12,199 nucleotides of DNA, taken from positions 1 through 12,199 of the forward strand of contig JAEYPI010000212.1 in assembly GCA_023410885.1 (NCBI GenBank), given 5' to 3'. A program made the position numbers and the translations under genes. Positions 1 to 6,231 of the stretch are shown piece by piece (the stretch's first letter is position 1; every line of letters starts with the position of its first letter). The notes under the pieces were generated by a model. It had not been told where the DNA came from. It saw only the letters and a list, made by a program, of their open reading frames with translations, and ran no database searches. This DNA is from Bacillota bacterium. Its GTDB lineage: Bacteria > Bacillota > Clostridia > DSM-8532.

Positions 1-718
1 CTTTACAGCTTGTCCTCTGACAGGTATGATAGAGCTCATCAATGACTTTATTCGAGAAGCTTGGTAATGCGATTATGATTTCATCTATTCTCTTTTTTTG
101 AATGACAGTGCAAATATCCGCAAGTTGTCCTACAATGGGTACCCCATTTATTTTTTTCCCCAACTTGCCTTTATCTTCATCAATGATGGCTACAGGAGTG
201 CTTTTTAATTCAGGGTGCTCCATTAGTTCTTTGACAACCATCGCACCGGGTTCACCATTACCAATGATTAAAATTCGCCTGGAGTCTATTGTGCGATATA
301 GATATCTATTAACAATCCTTCTTAGGCCCCTATAAGCAAATCTGACACCTCCAATAAGGAAAATATCCATCATTACCATTATAATCAGTACACTTTTTGA
401 AACCATTGTGCCGAAGAGTGCACAAACCCCCAGTACAATGGCATTGCTCACAAAGGCAGCACCGATTACCAGAAGCATCTCATGAATGCTGGCAAATTCC
501 CAAACACTGCTGTAAAGCCTGAAGAAATAAAACAAAACCACCTTGACCAGGGTAATGATTAAAAGGATGAGAGGGCCGTTATCATAAATCTCATGTGGAA
601 TCTTTTCTGGCTCAACACCATACTTAAGAACAATGGCAAACAGGATTGAAATATTGACCAAAATTGCATCGATGAAGGTCAGGGGAAAAAAGGTTTTATG
701 TATTCTAGCAAAACTCAT
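1..718 (-). CDS. PglF/CapD/EpsC-type nucleotide-sugar 4,6-dehydratase, N-terminal part (3' end outside window)
   Basis: The reading frame opens with ATG at 718 and stays open for 239 codons to the window edge, so the C-terminal part is missing. Four hydrophobic segments are visible at about residues 15-31, 48-66, 81-103 and 110-129. A cytoplasmic Rossmann-like domain follows, with RRILIIGNGEPGA at 147-159 (GxGxxG nucleotide-binding loop) and a pattern ending in IDEIIIALPS at 211-220. This is the membrane plus CoA_binding_3 arrangement of the PglF/CapD/WbpM/EpsC family. Full members carry a C-terminal SDR domain that removes water from UDP-GlcNAc to give a UDP-4-keto-6-deoxy sugar; that domain is not in view, so the catalytic assignment rests on the N-terminal half. 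A GTGAGG ribosome binding site (724-729) lies 5 nt before the ATG. The product would suit the DegT aminotransferase upstream. A fused sugar transferase of similar N-terminal layout is possible but less likely. Confidence 0.85.
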   Translation of the reverse strand, partial: MSFARIHKTFFPLTFIDAILVNISILFAIVLKYGVEPEKIPHEIYDNGPLILLIITLVKVVLFYFFRLYSSVWEFASIHEMLLVIGAAFVSNAIVLGVCALFGTMVSKSVLIIMVMMDIFLIGGVRFAYRGLRRIVNRYLYRTIDSRRILIIGNGEPGAMVVKELMEHPELKSTPVAIIDEDKGKLGKKINGVPIVGQLADICTVIQKKRIDEIIIALPSFSNKVIDELYHTCQRTSCK

Positions 719-723
719 AGTAA

Positions 724-729
724 CCTCAC
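724..729 (-). promoter_or_regulatory. ribosome binding site of the dehydratase gene
   Basis: GTGAGG on the minus strand, 5 nt before the ATG at 718. It fixes the start of the partial dehydratase gene. The TGA stop of the mini-ORF (726-770) lies inside this site. Confidence 0.6.
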
Positions 730-770
730 ACTTTCTTGTAGGAGAAATAGTGGTGCGTGCCTTTAAACAT
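726..770 (-). other. 14-codon mini-ORF ending in the next ribosome binding site (possible leader peptide)
   Basis: An ATG at 770 opens a short frame encoding MFKGTHHYFSYKKV, closed by TGA at 726-728, within the GTGAGG ribosome binding site of the dehydratase gene. A GAGG lies about 10 nt before its ATG. The peptide is rich in aromatic, histidine and lysine residues. Stop-codon overlap with the next ribosome binding site is the layout expected of a coupled leader peptide, but so short a frame can arise by chance. Confidence 0.15.
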
Positions 771-800
771 GAACCACAAGCCTCGACCCCTATAAAGATA

Positions 801-831
801 AAGATTCCTTCGCCATACGCTCTGGAATCTT
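801..831 (-). repeat. perfect 8-bp inverted repeat, 15-nt loop (hairpin or weak terminator/attenuator)
   Basis: The arms are AAGATTCC and GGAATCTT, at 801-808 and 824-831, separated by 15 nt. Read on the minus strand, the stem is followed by TATCTTTATAGG, which is only loosely U-rich. The stem is 3/8 GC with a large loop, so a strong intrinsic terminator is unlikely; a partial terminator, attenuator, RNA-stability hairpin or protein-binding palindrome is possible. Confidence 0.4.
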
Positions 832-867
832 GTTGTTATTTCGTACCAAATTGACTAAAACAGGCCT

Positions 868-1611
868 TCAAACAAATAGCTTTCTATAGATTTGAATGTT
901 TTTTTCAAGCTCATGATCCATAACTTTTAGCTTCTTCAGTAAAATTCTTTCCATTTTATCCTGTACGCTTAACTTCTCATCGGTCCACCATATGGGGTGC
1001 ACAAGAGCCTGGATTCTGAGGTTTTTGGAATCCTTACCGGCTTTTTCTTCAAGGAAACTACACAGGCACCCCTCTTTCCACATCCCCCTTGAATCAGAGA
1101 TGTATTTGAATCCTTGAGTAAAATCACTGTTATAAGTGTTGATAAGATTATGATTCAGCTTGATATCCGATTGTAATATAAGCTGTGACGGTCTGTGAAA
1201 AGAGACTGCACAAATAGGAGTGTTAAAATAATCTTTCAATAGTTGCACCTCGGCGTCCACTTTTTTTATAATATCCGCTGTATCGTTTAAGCCATAGTAG
1301 GCTTCGTCGAAGTGCAGGCCTATCTGATGGCCCAGATCCAATATGCCTTTTATAAATTCCGAGCCAGCTCTGTCCAAGATATTATAAAAGGGAGATCTCA
1401 TCCATATAAAATAAGTGGTCCTTATGTTATGCTTGTTTTCTACAAGCGCCATTTTATAAGCCTGCTCCAAATCCAAGTCTATATCATGTCTTATAATGAT
1501 TTCTTTGTCATGGTGATAGGCTTCATTGAAAAAAACAGCCTTGTAATCCGTTTTATGGACTAAATCCAAAATTTCTTCATAGTGAGAATAAGTGAAGTCA
1601 CAAGTAGGCAT
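868..1611 (-). CDS. CE4-like polysaccharide deacetylase, short WbmS-like form
   Basis: The protein is about 247 aa from the chosen start and belongs to the NodB/CE4-like group found in polysaccharide clusters. Visible motifs are RHDID (about 41-45, metal-binding Asp/His), GHQIGLHFD (about 94-102, second histidine motif), FHRPS (about 138-142) and VHPIWW (about 204-209). Family members with this layout are proposed to remove N-acetyl groups from sugars, but the substrate is unknown. No signal peptide or membrane segment is present, so cytoplasmic action is inferred. The frame extends upstream to an ATG at 1638 that overlaps the flippase stop (TAATG). I prefer ATG 1611 because GGGGTG (1618-1623) lies 6 nt before it and the family usually begins close to the CDFTYSHY motif. 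It is the last gene before the 149-bp gap. Confidence 0.75.
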   Translation of the reverse strand: MPTCDFTYSHYEEILDLVHKTDYKAVFFNEAYHHDKEIIIRHDIDLDLEQAYKMALVENKHNIRTTYFIWMRSPFYNILDRAGSEFIKGILDLGHQIGLHFDEAYYGLNDTADIIKKVDAEVQLLKDYFNTPICAVSFHRPSQLILQSDIKLNHNLINTYNSDFTQGFKYISDSRGMWKEGCLCSFLEEKAGKDSKNLRIQALVHPIWWTDEKLSVQDKMERILLKKLKVMDHELEKNIQIYRKLFV

Positions 1612-1617
1612 CATATA

Positions 1618-1623
1618 CACCCC
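1618..1623 (-). promoter_or_regulatory. ribosome binding site deciding the start of the short deacetylase
   Basis: GGGGTG on the minus strand, 6 nt before ATG 1611 (3 nt before the adjacent ATG 1614). No such site precedes the upstream ATG at 1638. Confidence 0.4.
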
Positions 1624-1637
1624 GTTTTGGCACAGCA

Positions 1638-3179
1638 TTACTGATCATTTGATTTGATTTTATTTCTTATGAGTTTTATACCGTAGACTAATTCTTCTGT
1701 TTTCATTAAATATAACATGCCCATATAAACAAGACCGCCGGCTAAGATGGTTACAACCAGCTTGAATGCCATAAACAGCTCATTATTGTTCAAATTGGGA
1801 ACAAGGTTTATTAAATAGATGAATAAGCCCATAACCAAGGCAGCTGCAGCAGATTTAGCAATGGATCGGCCTATTTCGATAAAGCTTATTTGAACTTTTT
1901 TTCGGATTGTGAAAAAGAGCGCAGAACCGCAGAATAACGAAGCCAGTGATGAAGCTAATGCCAGTCCGTAAACGCCCCAATGCCCTACAAAGATCAAGCT
2001 GAGGATAATATTGGTACCTATGGTTAAAATACCGATTATCATGGGTATCTTTGTATTCTTCAGAGAATAGAACACTCTGTTCAATATTGCGGTCAGCCCC
2101 GAACCGATTATACCAATTGCATATAAACCCAGTATAATGGCAGTGGAATAAGCATCGCTGGTATTAAACTCCCCTCTTTCGAATAGAACGCTGATAATTG
2201 GTAATTTCAGAACCCATAATCCCACCATAACAGGAAATGAGATCAGGATAACCAATTTTAAGCCTGTGACAGTCGCTTTAGTGAATTTTTGCAGGTCATC
2301 GGATGCAAGTGACAATTCAGGAAAGAAAACAATGGCCAGGGAACTAAAGAAGACACCATTGGCAATGTTATTGACTTTACTGGCGTAATCCAAAACAGAT
2401 ATACTTCCGACATCAAGGCCCGATGCCAGCACCTTGTCAATTAAGATTGAAACCTCACTAAAGGCAGTACTTATCAATACAGGAACAGAAAGAGCCAATA
2501 CCCGCCTTAGCCCAGGCTCCTTAAGATCAATAACCGGCCGATACCTGAAGCCTGTCTTGAGCATAAAGGGAACCTGAATTAGAAACTGGCTTGTCATGGC
2601 AATAAAGCTGCCTATGGCTAATGCCATAATGCCATATTGGTTGAAAAAAAATATACTGGCTATAATGATTAAATTGAGCGGTATTCCCATTAATGCCGGC
2701 ACTGCAAAGCTGCGGTTGGCCTGAAGAAATCCGTTAGCAAGATAGGCCAGTGCCAAAAAGACAATGGATGGGAAAAGTATAGCCGTTAATTTGACCGAAA
2801 GGTCGAGGGTCTCTCCGCTAAACCCCGGGGCCACAAGCCTGACCAGCACAGGAGCAAGCACAATACCACATGCTGCAATTGCAGCCGTTATAAGAATGAC
2901 AACAGTAAATAAATTATTAACAAAATGCGTCCTCTGTTCATCGGTTTTACTTTTAAACTCACTATAGATAGGGATGAAGGTTATGGTAATAGCCGCATAG
3001 ATAACCCCGGTAAAGATGGAGGGGATCTCAAAGGCTACTCTGAATGCGTCGGTATCGTAATGGGTACCGTATGAAGCAGCAGTAAAACTCTCCCTTAGCA
3101 AGCCGAGAAGCTTGCTGACCATTGATATCAACATTATAGCTGTAGCTGATTTTGCAATTCTACTGGCTGTCGTGCCCAT
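1638..3179 (-). CDS. murJ: MurJ/MviN-family lipid-linked oligosaccharide flippase
   Basis: This 513-aa, almost entirely hydrophobic protein has the length and about 14 membrane segments expected of MurJ, in the MOP superfamily. The N-terminus shows SKLLGLLRE at about 22-30 and TDAF at about 43-46, matching the conserved first two helices of MurJ (the E. coli equivalents hold Arg18, Arg24 and Asp39; the first is Lys here). The third helix reads VIYAAITITFIPIYSE, without the AEGA element of E. coli MurJ. MurJ flips lipid II for peptidoglycan synthesis; the location between an aminotransferase and a deacetylase suggests this copy instead flips the undecaprenyl-linked polysaccharide repeat unit, replacing a Wzx flippase (inference). 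ATG 3179 overlaps the aminotransferase gene by 20 bp and has GAAGGA (3190-3195) 10 nt upstream. The symbol denotes the family, not proven lipid II transport. Confidence 0.9.
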   Translation of the reverse strand: MGTTASRIAKSATAIMLISMVSKLLGLLRESFTAASYGTHYDTDAFRVAFEIPSIFTGVIYAAITITFIPIYSEFKSKTDEQRTHFVNNLFTVVILITAAIAACGIVLAPVLVRLVAPGFSGETLDLSVKLTAILFPSIVFLALAYLANGFLQANRSFAVPALMGIPLNLIIIASIFFFNQYGIMALAIGSFIAMTSQFLIQVPFMLKTGFRYRPVIDLKEPGLRRVLALSVPVLISTAFSEVSILIDKVLASGLDVGSISVLDYASKVNNIANGVFFSSLAIVFFPELSLASDDLQKFTKATVTGLKLVILISFPVMVGLWVLKLPIISVLFERGEFNTSDAYSTAIILGLYAIGIIGSGLTAILNRVFYSLKNTKIPMIIGILTIGTNIILSLIFVGHWGVYGLALASSLASLFCGSALFFTIRKKVQISFIEIGRSIAKSAAAALVMGLFIYLINLVPNLNNNELFMAFKLVVTILAGGLVYMGMLYLMKTEELVYGIKLIRNKIKSNDQ

Positions 3180-4287
3180 ATTTCACAAGTCCTTCACTTA
3201 ACACATTCACAACATAATCAATTTGTTCATCCTTAAGATCATTAAAAAAAGGAAGCGCTATGGTGGAGGCAGCGATTCCTTCAGTAATGGGAAAATCCTC
3301 TTCCTTATACCCATACAATTCTCTAAAATAGGGCTGGAGATGAATGGGAGTAAAGTAGGGTCTGCATGCGACACCATTACCTTTTAGATGCTGCATCATC
3401 TTATTTCTGTCAATGGCGCTGTCTATTCTGATCACATACACAAACCAGCTCATTCTGGTTACATCGGGTGTAAGGAATGGAGGGGTAACCCCTTTTAATT
3501 CCCTCAACCTTGAATGATACTTTTCGGCAATGCGATTTCTTTTGTCTATGATCTCGTCCAAACGATCCATTTGGGCTGAGCCAAGAGCTGAATTGATTTC
3601 GCTGAGCCTGTAATTATAGCCCAGCCGTTCATGTTCAAGCCAGAAGCCTGTCACTGCTCTCCCCTGACTTCGGAAGCTCCTGCAGAGTTCTGCAACTTCA
3701 TCGTTATTGGTAACAATCATGCCACCTTCACCTGTGGTAATCTGTTTATTGGGATAGAACGCAAAAACTGCGCCATCAGCCATGGAGCCGCATTTCACCC
3801 CTTTATATTCAGAGCCCAGTGCTTCACAGGAATCCTCCAGCAGCAGAAGATTGTATTGAGTAGCGATTGCTCTCAGTCTTTCCATATCTACCGGGTTACC
3901 AAATACATCAACAGCGAGAATGGCTTTTGTCCTTTCGTTTATTTTTTCTTCAATGCCATCAATATCCATATTTAAGGTTCTGGGGCATATGTCCGTGAAA
4001 ACAGGCTTTGCACCTTCAAAGAGAATACAGTTTGCAGAAGCCACAAAACTAAAAGGAGTGGTTATGACTTCATCCCCTCCCTTTAGGCCATAGGCTTTTA
4101 TTAATAGATGTAAACCGCTTGTACCGCTGTTGACGGCTATAGCATGCTTTACACCTACATAATCTTTAATCTTTTTTTCGAATTCCTCTACCTTGGGTCC
4201 TATACTCAGTATGCCGGACTTCATCACTTCAACGACTGAATCAATTTCTTTCTGACCAATGTCCGGTTTGGCAAGCTGCACTTTCAT
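3160..4287 (-). CDS. DegT/DnrJ/EryC1/StrS-family PLP-dependent sugar aminotransferase
   Basis: The 375-aa protein has the standard family length and landmarks. After the N-terminal KPDIGQKEID come SGTSGLHLL (PLP phosphate contact), EDSCEALGS (about 151-159, Asp that pairs with the PLP ring nitrogen) and FYPNKQITTGEGG, whose lysine at about 181 should form the Schiff base. Near the C-terminus GVACRPYFTPIHLQPYF is typical of enzymes that aminate UDP- or GDP-4-keto-6-deoxy sugars with glutamate as donor. The PglF-like dehydratase in the same cluster could supply a UDP-4-keto-6-deoxy-GlcNAc, making a PglE-like role plausible; the substrate is inferred. An ATG at 4305 overlaps the preceding stop (ATGA) but lacks a ribosome binding site, whereas ATG 4287 has GGGGGA (4295-4300) 7 nt upstream and gives the usual family N-terminus. 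The 3' end overlaps the flippase gene by 20 bp. Confidence 0.92.
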   Translation of the reverse strand: MKVQLAKPDIGQKEIDSVVEVMKSGILSIGPKVEEFEKKIKDYVGVKHAIAVNSGTSGLHLLIKAYGLKGGDEVITTPFSFVASANCILFEGAKPVFTDICPRTLNMDIDGIEEKINERTKAILAVDVFGNPVDMERLRAIATQYNLLLLEDSCEALGSEYKGVKCGSMADGAVFAFYPNKQITTGEGGMIVTNNDEVAELCRSFRSQGRAVTGFWLEHERLGYNYRLSEINSALGSAQMDRLDEIIDKRNRIAEKYHSRLRELKGVTPPFLTPDVTRMSWFVYVIRIDSAIDRNKMMQHLKGNGVACRPYFTPIHLQPYFRELYGYKEEDFPITEGIAASTIALPFFNDLKDEQIDYVVNVLSEGLVKYGHDSQ

Positions 4288-4294
4288 TTTGAAG

Positions 4295-4300
4295 TCCCCC
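4295..4300 (-). promoter_or_regulatory. ribosome binding site deciding the aminotransferase start
   Basis: GGGGGA on the minus strand, 7 nt before ATG 4287. It supports this start over the ATG at 4305. Confidence 0.5.
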
Positions 4301-4301
4301 A

Positions 4302-5150
4302 TCATTTCTTGTCGCTAAAACTCCTTCTTATCTTCTCTTGACGCAGGAGTACGGTTATTTTATTGGTGACATTCGTGTCTATTTTTGAAATAATATTACG
4401 AAAGGGATATAGACTTTTAGCCAATATCCCAATAATAGGCCGATATATGATATTCAGCCTGCAGTAGGCCTTTCTGTAATGAAGCTTTTTGATCAAAAAC
4501 TCCTGGGCATTTGTTTTATGGCTAATACTTCTTGCTCCTGTACAAACATACTTTAATCCCATTTCGCTCAGATAATAGTTAGTCATTTGGTATACCAGTG
4601 CATGATGCACACCTAAATGTAAAGAATCGGGCTTGAACTTGGCCGCAGAATACAAACAGAAATCCTCTCCCAGTCTGTTCATGAAATAACCAATTAATTG
4701 ACCATCGGTCTTGTCAAATCCGGCCCAGAAATCAAAGATCGGATTATCCTTCCTTGACATCATTCTGCTAATGAATTCTTCCTCCCCGGCAGGTTTTAGA
4801 AAGGTGTCATAAGAAGCAAATGCACTGCTATAGACCTCATATCCATTCTGTGCAAGAAATGCTGCATCAACCTTTTTAACCATGCAGTTTCGAAGGCCCT
4901 TTTGAATCTCCCGTCTTCTTTTTGATTCGAATTCATTAAGATCAATACCTTTATCCCTGACCAGATACCACCATTCCGTCTCAAACCCGCAGTCAAAATC
5001 ACTTGACCATCTTAAAAAATAGGCTTTTGATTTTCTCAATAAGTAACGGGCTTGGTTGCGCGTTAGTTTGATTTCAATATGCGGTGGTGCATCAGGGATC
5101 AGGGCACCATTGTACATTGTCCATTTGATATGATCCAGTTCAATTGTCAT
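4302..5150 (-). CDS. FemAB/GNAT-like acyltransferase of a polysaccharide cluster
   Basis: The soluble protein is 282 aa from the chosen start. It resembles uncharacterised proteins common in bacterial capsule loci. Recognisable stretches are AYFLRWSSDFDCGFETEWWY (early), a basic helix RRREIQKGLRNC like the one preceding the acceptor region in FemAB-type enzymes, GYEVYSSAFASY, DFWAGFD plus QLIGYFMNR (the beta-strand core expected of a GNAT fold), and GARSISHKTNAQEFLIKK followed by KAYCRLNI. I infer transfer of an acyl or aminoacyl group to an amino sugar, because the next gene is a sugar aminotransferase; no catalytic residue can be named. The frame also opens at GTG 5219, overlapping the preceding stop (GTGA). 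ATG 5150 is preferred because AGGTGG (5157-5162) sits 6 nt upstream and homologues tend to begin near this point. Confidence 0.6.
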   Translation of the reverse strand: MTIELDHIKWTMYNGALIPDAPPHIEIKLTRNQARYLLRKSKAYFLRWSSDFDCGFETEWWYLVRDKGIDLNEFESKRRREIQKGLRNCMVKKVDAAFLAQNGYEVYSSAFASYDTFLKPAGEEEFISRMMSRKDNPIFDFWAGFDKTDGQLIGYFMNRLGEDFCLYSAAKFKPDSLHLGVHHALVYQMTNYYLSEMGLKYVCTGARSISHKTNAQEFLIKKLHYRKAYCRLNIIYRPIIGILAKSLYPFRNIISKIDTNVTNKITVLLRQEKIRRSFSDKK

Positions 5151-5156
5151 ATTCAA

Positions 5157-5162
5157 CCACCT
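5157..5162 (-). promoter_or_regulatory. ribosome binding site deciding the acyltransferase start
   Basis: AGGTGG on the minus strand, 6 nt before ATG 5150. It is a better site than anything before GTG 5219, where only a run of G lies about 9 nt upstream. Confidence 0.5.
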
Positions 5163-5215
5163 GCTAAGAGGGACTTTATTAACTGTCCCTGACTCAATTA
5201 TTCCGGTAATGGGTA

Positions 5216-6226
5216 TCACTCTTTATAGCCCCCGTCTGTTCTGATGAAACCTAACCTTTTACTTAACAAACAGGCTGTAAAGATGATAATACCGGCGGTT
5301 GTAATCCTCCATAAATCGCCGGAAAAGGCCAGAAGGCTCGAAATCGTTATTAATACAACATTGAGGCCATATATGATCAGGACTGCTCGTTTATGCTCAA
5401 CACCCAAAAGATCAATCATCAGATTGTAGAAATGGCTCCTGTCGGGTTGAAATAGGGGCTTATGATTGAAGGTTCTTCTAGTTACAGTAAGCAGCGTGTC
5501 ATAGATTGGAATGCCAACCATCATGACAGAGATAAGGATCGAGGCTTTGCCGCTTATTGTATTTTCACAGAGTATACCTAGAATGGCCAGAATATAGCCC
5601 AGCGGCACGCTGCCGGTATCTCCCATGAATATTCGGGCCGGCCTGAAATTGTACTTCAAAAAGCCCAAACAGCCTCCAATCAGCATCAGAGAAAGTATGA
5701 GGATTGTTTTGTTGCCGAAGGCATATCCAAGGGTACCGAAGCCTGCACAGGAAATAATCCCGATACCTGCGGCCAGGCCATCCAGACCATCAATCAGGTT
5801 TACGGCATTGATGATACCGATGATCCATACTGCTGTTAACAAAAGGTCTAAAGGGATTATGTCAAAGGTATGAAATCTGATACCCGAGCTCAGAGTAAAC
5901 AGCGTTACGATGATCTGGATGCATAACTTGATTTTCGACCCTAATTCATACTTGTCATCGACGATACCTAAGATCATTAAGGCAAGTGTAGCAAACAGGA
6001 TTGCATAATATTGAAACACATCCAAAGTAATAGTGGATCTAAATAATAAAAGATTTATCCATCCTATCAGTATGATAGGTATAAAAATACCAATACCACC
6101 GCCTTTAGGTATTGGCTTGTCATGAATTTTCCTGTAATTAGGTTTGTCAAGTATACCTAATTTTATGGCCGCCGGTGTAAGAACTAAGCTTAATATCAGG
6201 GCGACCGCAAAGTCTATAAGAGCCAT
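5216..6226 (-). CDS. WecA/TagO/MraY-family polyprenyl-phosphate sugar-1-phosphate transferase
   Basis: The integral membrane protein of about 336 aa has roughly ten hydrophobic helices. It carries the family signature in order (numbered from the upstream ATG 6235): KIHDKPIPKGGG (36-47), the Asp pair in GIVDDKYELG (90-99), NAVNLIDGLDGLA (143-155), FMGDTGS (203-209) and a cytoplasmic loop RRTFNHKPLFQPDRSHFYN (253-271). Such enzymes move a sugar-1-phosphate from a UDP-HexNAc to undecaprenyl phosphate at the inner membrane face, the first step in building the repeat unit. The loop, which helps set sugar choice in WecA (HIHH motif), reads SHFYN here, so the substrate may not be GlcNAc. ATG 6235 overlaps the preceding stop (ATGA), but its GAAGG touches it directly; the same GAAGG (6236-6240) is 9 nt from ATG 6226, which I prefer. 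Confidence 0.9.
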   Translation of the reverse strand: MALIDFAVALILSLVLTPAAIKLGILDKPNYRKIHDKPIPKGGGIGIFIPIILIGWINLLLFRSTITLDVFQYYAILFATLALMILGIVDDKYELGSKIKLCIQIIVTLFTLSSGIRFHTFDIIPLDLLLTAVWIIGIINAVNLIDGLDGLAAGIGIISCAGFGTLGYAFGNKTILILSLMLIGGCLGFLKYNFRPARIFMGDTGSVPLGYILAILGILCENTISGKASILISVMMVGIPIYDTLLTVTRRTFNHKPLFQPDRSHFYNLMIDLLGVEHKRAVLIIYGLNVVLITISSLLAFSGDLWRITTAGIIIFTACLLSKRLGFIRTDGGYKE

Positions 6227-6231
6227 AGGTT

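Larger units (their letters stand above)
719..867 (-). promoter_or_regulatory. only intergenic gap in the cluster; possible leader/regulatory region of the dehydratase gene
   Basis: This 149-bp stretch separates the second deacetylase from the dehydratase gene, whereas every other junction in the window is overlapping or nearly so. It contains a perfect 8-bp inverted repeat (801-808 with 824-831), a 14-codon mini-ORF (726-770) and the ribosome binding site of the next gene. I found no convincing sigma-A -35/-10 pair on the minus strand, and no GC-rich stem followed by a U-run that would be a clear terminator. A regulatory role is inferred only from its size, structure and position. Confidence 0.3.

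Noticed and set aside
787..831. Intrinsic terminator after the short deacetylase gene
   Set aside because: The stem has only 8 bp at 3/8 GC with a 15-nt loop, and the downstream bases (TATCTTTATAGG) are not a proper U-run, so I list it only as an inverted repeat.
102..854. Plus-strand open frames at 102-335 and 633-854
   Set aside because: The first lies antisense within the dehydratase gene, whose minus-strand frame has clear membrane and Rossmann motifs; the second spans its 5' end and the gap. Neither encodes a recognisable protein.
851..879. Possible plus-strand promoter, TTGACT with a 17-nt spacer to AAATAG
   Set aside because: The -10 box is a poor match to TATAAT and there is no plus-strand gene to drive; a chance match in AT-rich DNA is more likely.
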